Assembly: GCF_010686685.1 (NCBI RefSeq)
Contig: NZ_JAAGWD010000008.1
Span: 80,246 to 144,245 of the forward strand
Direction: 5' to 3'
DNA length: 64,000 bases
Source: Pontibacter burrus
GTDB taxonomy: Bacteria; Bacteroidota; Bacteroidia; Cytophagales; Hymenobacteraceae
The translations under genes were made by a program, and so were the position numbers. This document shows, piece after piece, positions 63,059-64,000 of the stretch. The first letter of the stretch is position 1. Every line of letters starts with the position of its first letter. Under the pieces are notes generated by a model, which had not been told where the DNA came from, made no database searches, and saw only the letters and a list, made by a program, of their open reading frames with translations.

Positions 63059-63274
63059 ATGATTAACGAATACAAGGTAGAGATTATCAGAGAGCCAGGT
63101 CCTAATCCCCTGACAGATGAGATGTTCCCATTTGAATATGAGAAGCTAATGATAGAAGCCACTTCCATACGGAGCGCTTATGATATAGCCTGTGCTACAT
63201 TCAAGATGACCGTAAGGGGACAGCAGCTTAGGTTCTTCATTAATGGAGAAGAGTTTTTTGATGAGAACCACTGA
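63059..63274 (+). CDS. Small hypothetical protein (71 aa)
   Basis: MINEYKVEIIREPGPNPLTD, then EKLMIEATSIRSAYDIACAT and a beta ending RFFINGEEFFDENH. Unrecognised, soluble. The short basic/acidic pattern is common for small proteins of mobile elements. It overlaps a possible longer start of the next gene. Confidence 0.55.
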   Translation: MINEYKVEIIREPGPNPLTDEMFPFEYEKLMIEATSIRSAYDIACATFKMTVRGQQLRFFINGEEFFDENH

Positions 63275-63290
63275 TACTATCACCCTCAGC

Positions 63291-63689
63291 ATGGAAATCA
63301 TAGACAAACTGGCTTTGTTGGAGATACTGGACGGCAGGATTCTTAGCACCAGAAGTAAAGGCATAACAAGATATTATATTCCAGGTGGGAAGCGTGAAGA
63401 GGGTGAGAGTGATTTTGAAACGCTTTCAAGAGAAATCAGGGAAGAGCTGAATGTTGAAGTGATAGAGGACAGCATCAACTTTGTCGGAATATTCCAGGCG
63501 CAGGCAGATAGTCATGCAGAAGGGGTGCAGGTCAAGATGACTTGTTATACTGGTTCCTATACAGGTACTCCGATAGCATCAGGTGAGATAGCTGAAGTTG
63601 TCTGGTTAAGTTACAAGGACAGGGATTTGGTCTCGCCTGTTGACCAGACAATCTTTGACTGGCTTAAAGAAAAGAACCTTTTAAGCTAA
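63291..63689 (+). CDS. Nudix hydrolase
   Basis: 132 residues from the ATG at 63291 (MEIIDKLALLEILDGRILST); in-frame ATGs at 63243 and 63261 would overlap the preceding gene. The Nudix box is visible in GGKREEGESDFETLSREIRE followed by ELNVEV, with the REIREE core. It hydrolyses nucleoside diphosphate-X substrates. It is placed in the integrative element next to unknown genes, so the substrate is open. Confidence 0.88.
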   Translation: MEIIDKLALLEILDGRILSTRSKGITRYYIPGGKREEGESDFETLSREIREELNVEVIEDSINFVGIFQAQADSHAEGVQVKMTCYTGSYTGTPIASGEIAEVVWLSYKDRDLVSPVDQTIFDWLKEKNLLS

Positions 63690-63695
63690 CCTTAA

Positions 63696-63941
63696 ATGAT
63701 TAGAAAGAAGGAGTTCGTTCATTTCCTTTCTGTTTTTGAAAGTGGCGAAATGGGCCTAGAGATTGGTGATATACACCTTTATTACCACGTGAATGAAAAT
63801 GAGCTGCAGGTGATAAGTGAATTCAAAGTCAGTCTGTTCTACGACAAATACTATAATGACTCTGTTTCAGAGCTGACAATGAACTTGGTGAGTGGTACAA
63901 CTGAATTCAAAGAGATGCTGGCTCTATTCCAAATATCATAA
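63696..63941 (+). CDS. Small hypothetical protein (81 aa)
   Basis: MIRKKEFVHFLSVFESGEMG, then EIGDIHLYYHVNENELQVIS and LFYDKYYNDSVSELTMNLVS. It starts 6 bp after the Nudix stop, so the two are one transcription unit. No recognised domain. Confidence 0.6.
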   Translation: MIRKKEFVHFLSVFESGEMGLEIGDIHLYYHVNENELQVISEFKVSLFYDKYYNDSVSELTMNLVSGTTEFKEMLALFQIS

Positions 63942-64000
63942 TATTCTTCTCTGGTGAAAATATCGCTCTTACTATAATGCGGGTAGTTCTGAACATAAGG

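Overview
The window looks like a chromosome segment of a Bacteroidota bacterium of the Cytophagales, most likely Hymenobacteraceae (Pontibacter-like). The evidence is a type 9 secretion sorting-domain protein, an XrtN exosortase with its VPEP-tailed partner, a TonB-dependent beta-barrel receptor with carboxypeptidase-regulatory N-terminus, -7 promoter boxes of the TAnnTTTG type, and almost no Shine-Dalgarno sequences. This is an inference from gene content; there is no rRNA in the window.

Layout. 1-2.9 kb: the end of an XrtN target protein, exosortase N and an S1/P1 nuclease. 2.98-8.17 kb: a complete type II-C CRISPR-Cas locus with a divergent tracrRNA, a compact 1038-residue Cas9, Cas1, Cas2 and eight spacers. 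8.3-20.7 kb: a TonB receptor, a hybrid histidine kinase, a 2-hydroxyacid dehydrogenase, AraC and MBL-fold genes, DoxX, a porin and a copper-chaperone-like protein. 20.8-22.0 kb: an AT-rich TIR-membrane gene. 22-36.7 kb: a short-chain dehydrogenase, an MFS transporter, an HMA-AraC fusion, a TraB-like protein, a frameshifted lipoprotein, a CAU tRNA, a HAD hydrolase, a site-2 protease, a rhodanese, a T9SS cargo protein, a PASTA protein and a 900-residue tandem D-Ala-D-Ala ligase. 36.7-46.1 kb: pgk, threonine synthase, small START-fold proteins and others, flanked by inverted copies of a composite intergenic repeat. 46.1-55.5 kb: small enzymes, recQ, a LolD-like ATPase, sucC and ohr. 55.67 kb to the end: tRNA-Arg followed by a tyrosine recombinase and what appears to be an integrative element. 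It carries a two-gene unit (a divergent family-A polymerase-like protein and a PIN-domain protein), an XRE regulator, secreted small proteins and a Nudix hydrolase.

Two features deserve most attention. First, the palindrome AACTATAGTT (core CTATAG) is scattered through the host-like DNA at roughly 3-4 per kb in the stretches I counted. It is nearly absent from the last 8.3 kb and from the TIR gene, so it separates resident DNA from acquired DNA. Second, the protein at 58022-59695 shows the family-A polymerase motifs in order: an R-x3-S-x3-NL motif, motif A VSxD, motif B R-x3-K-x7-F, and motif C HDS. It sits just upstream of a PIN nuclease gene in an integrase-adjacent cargo position, and I do not recognise it as a described system.

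A 104-bp intergenic element is present in two copies of identical length. They differ by compensatory changes within a hairpin, which suggests selection on structure.
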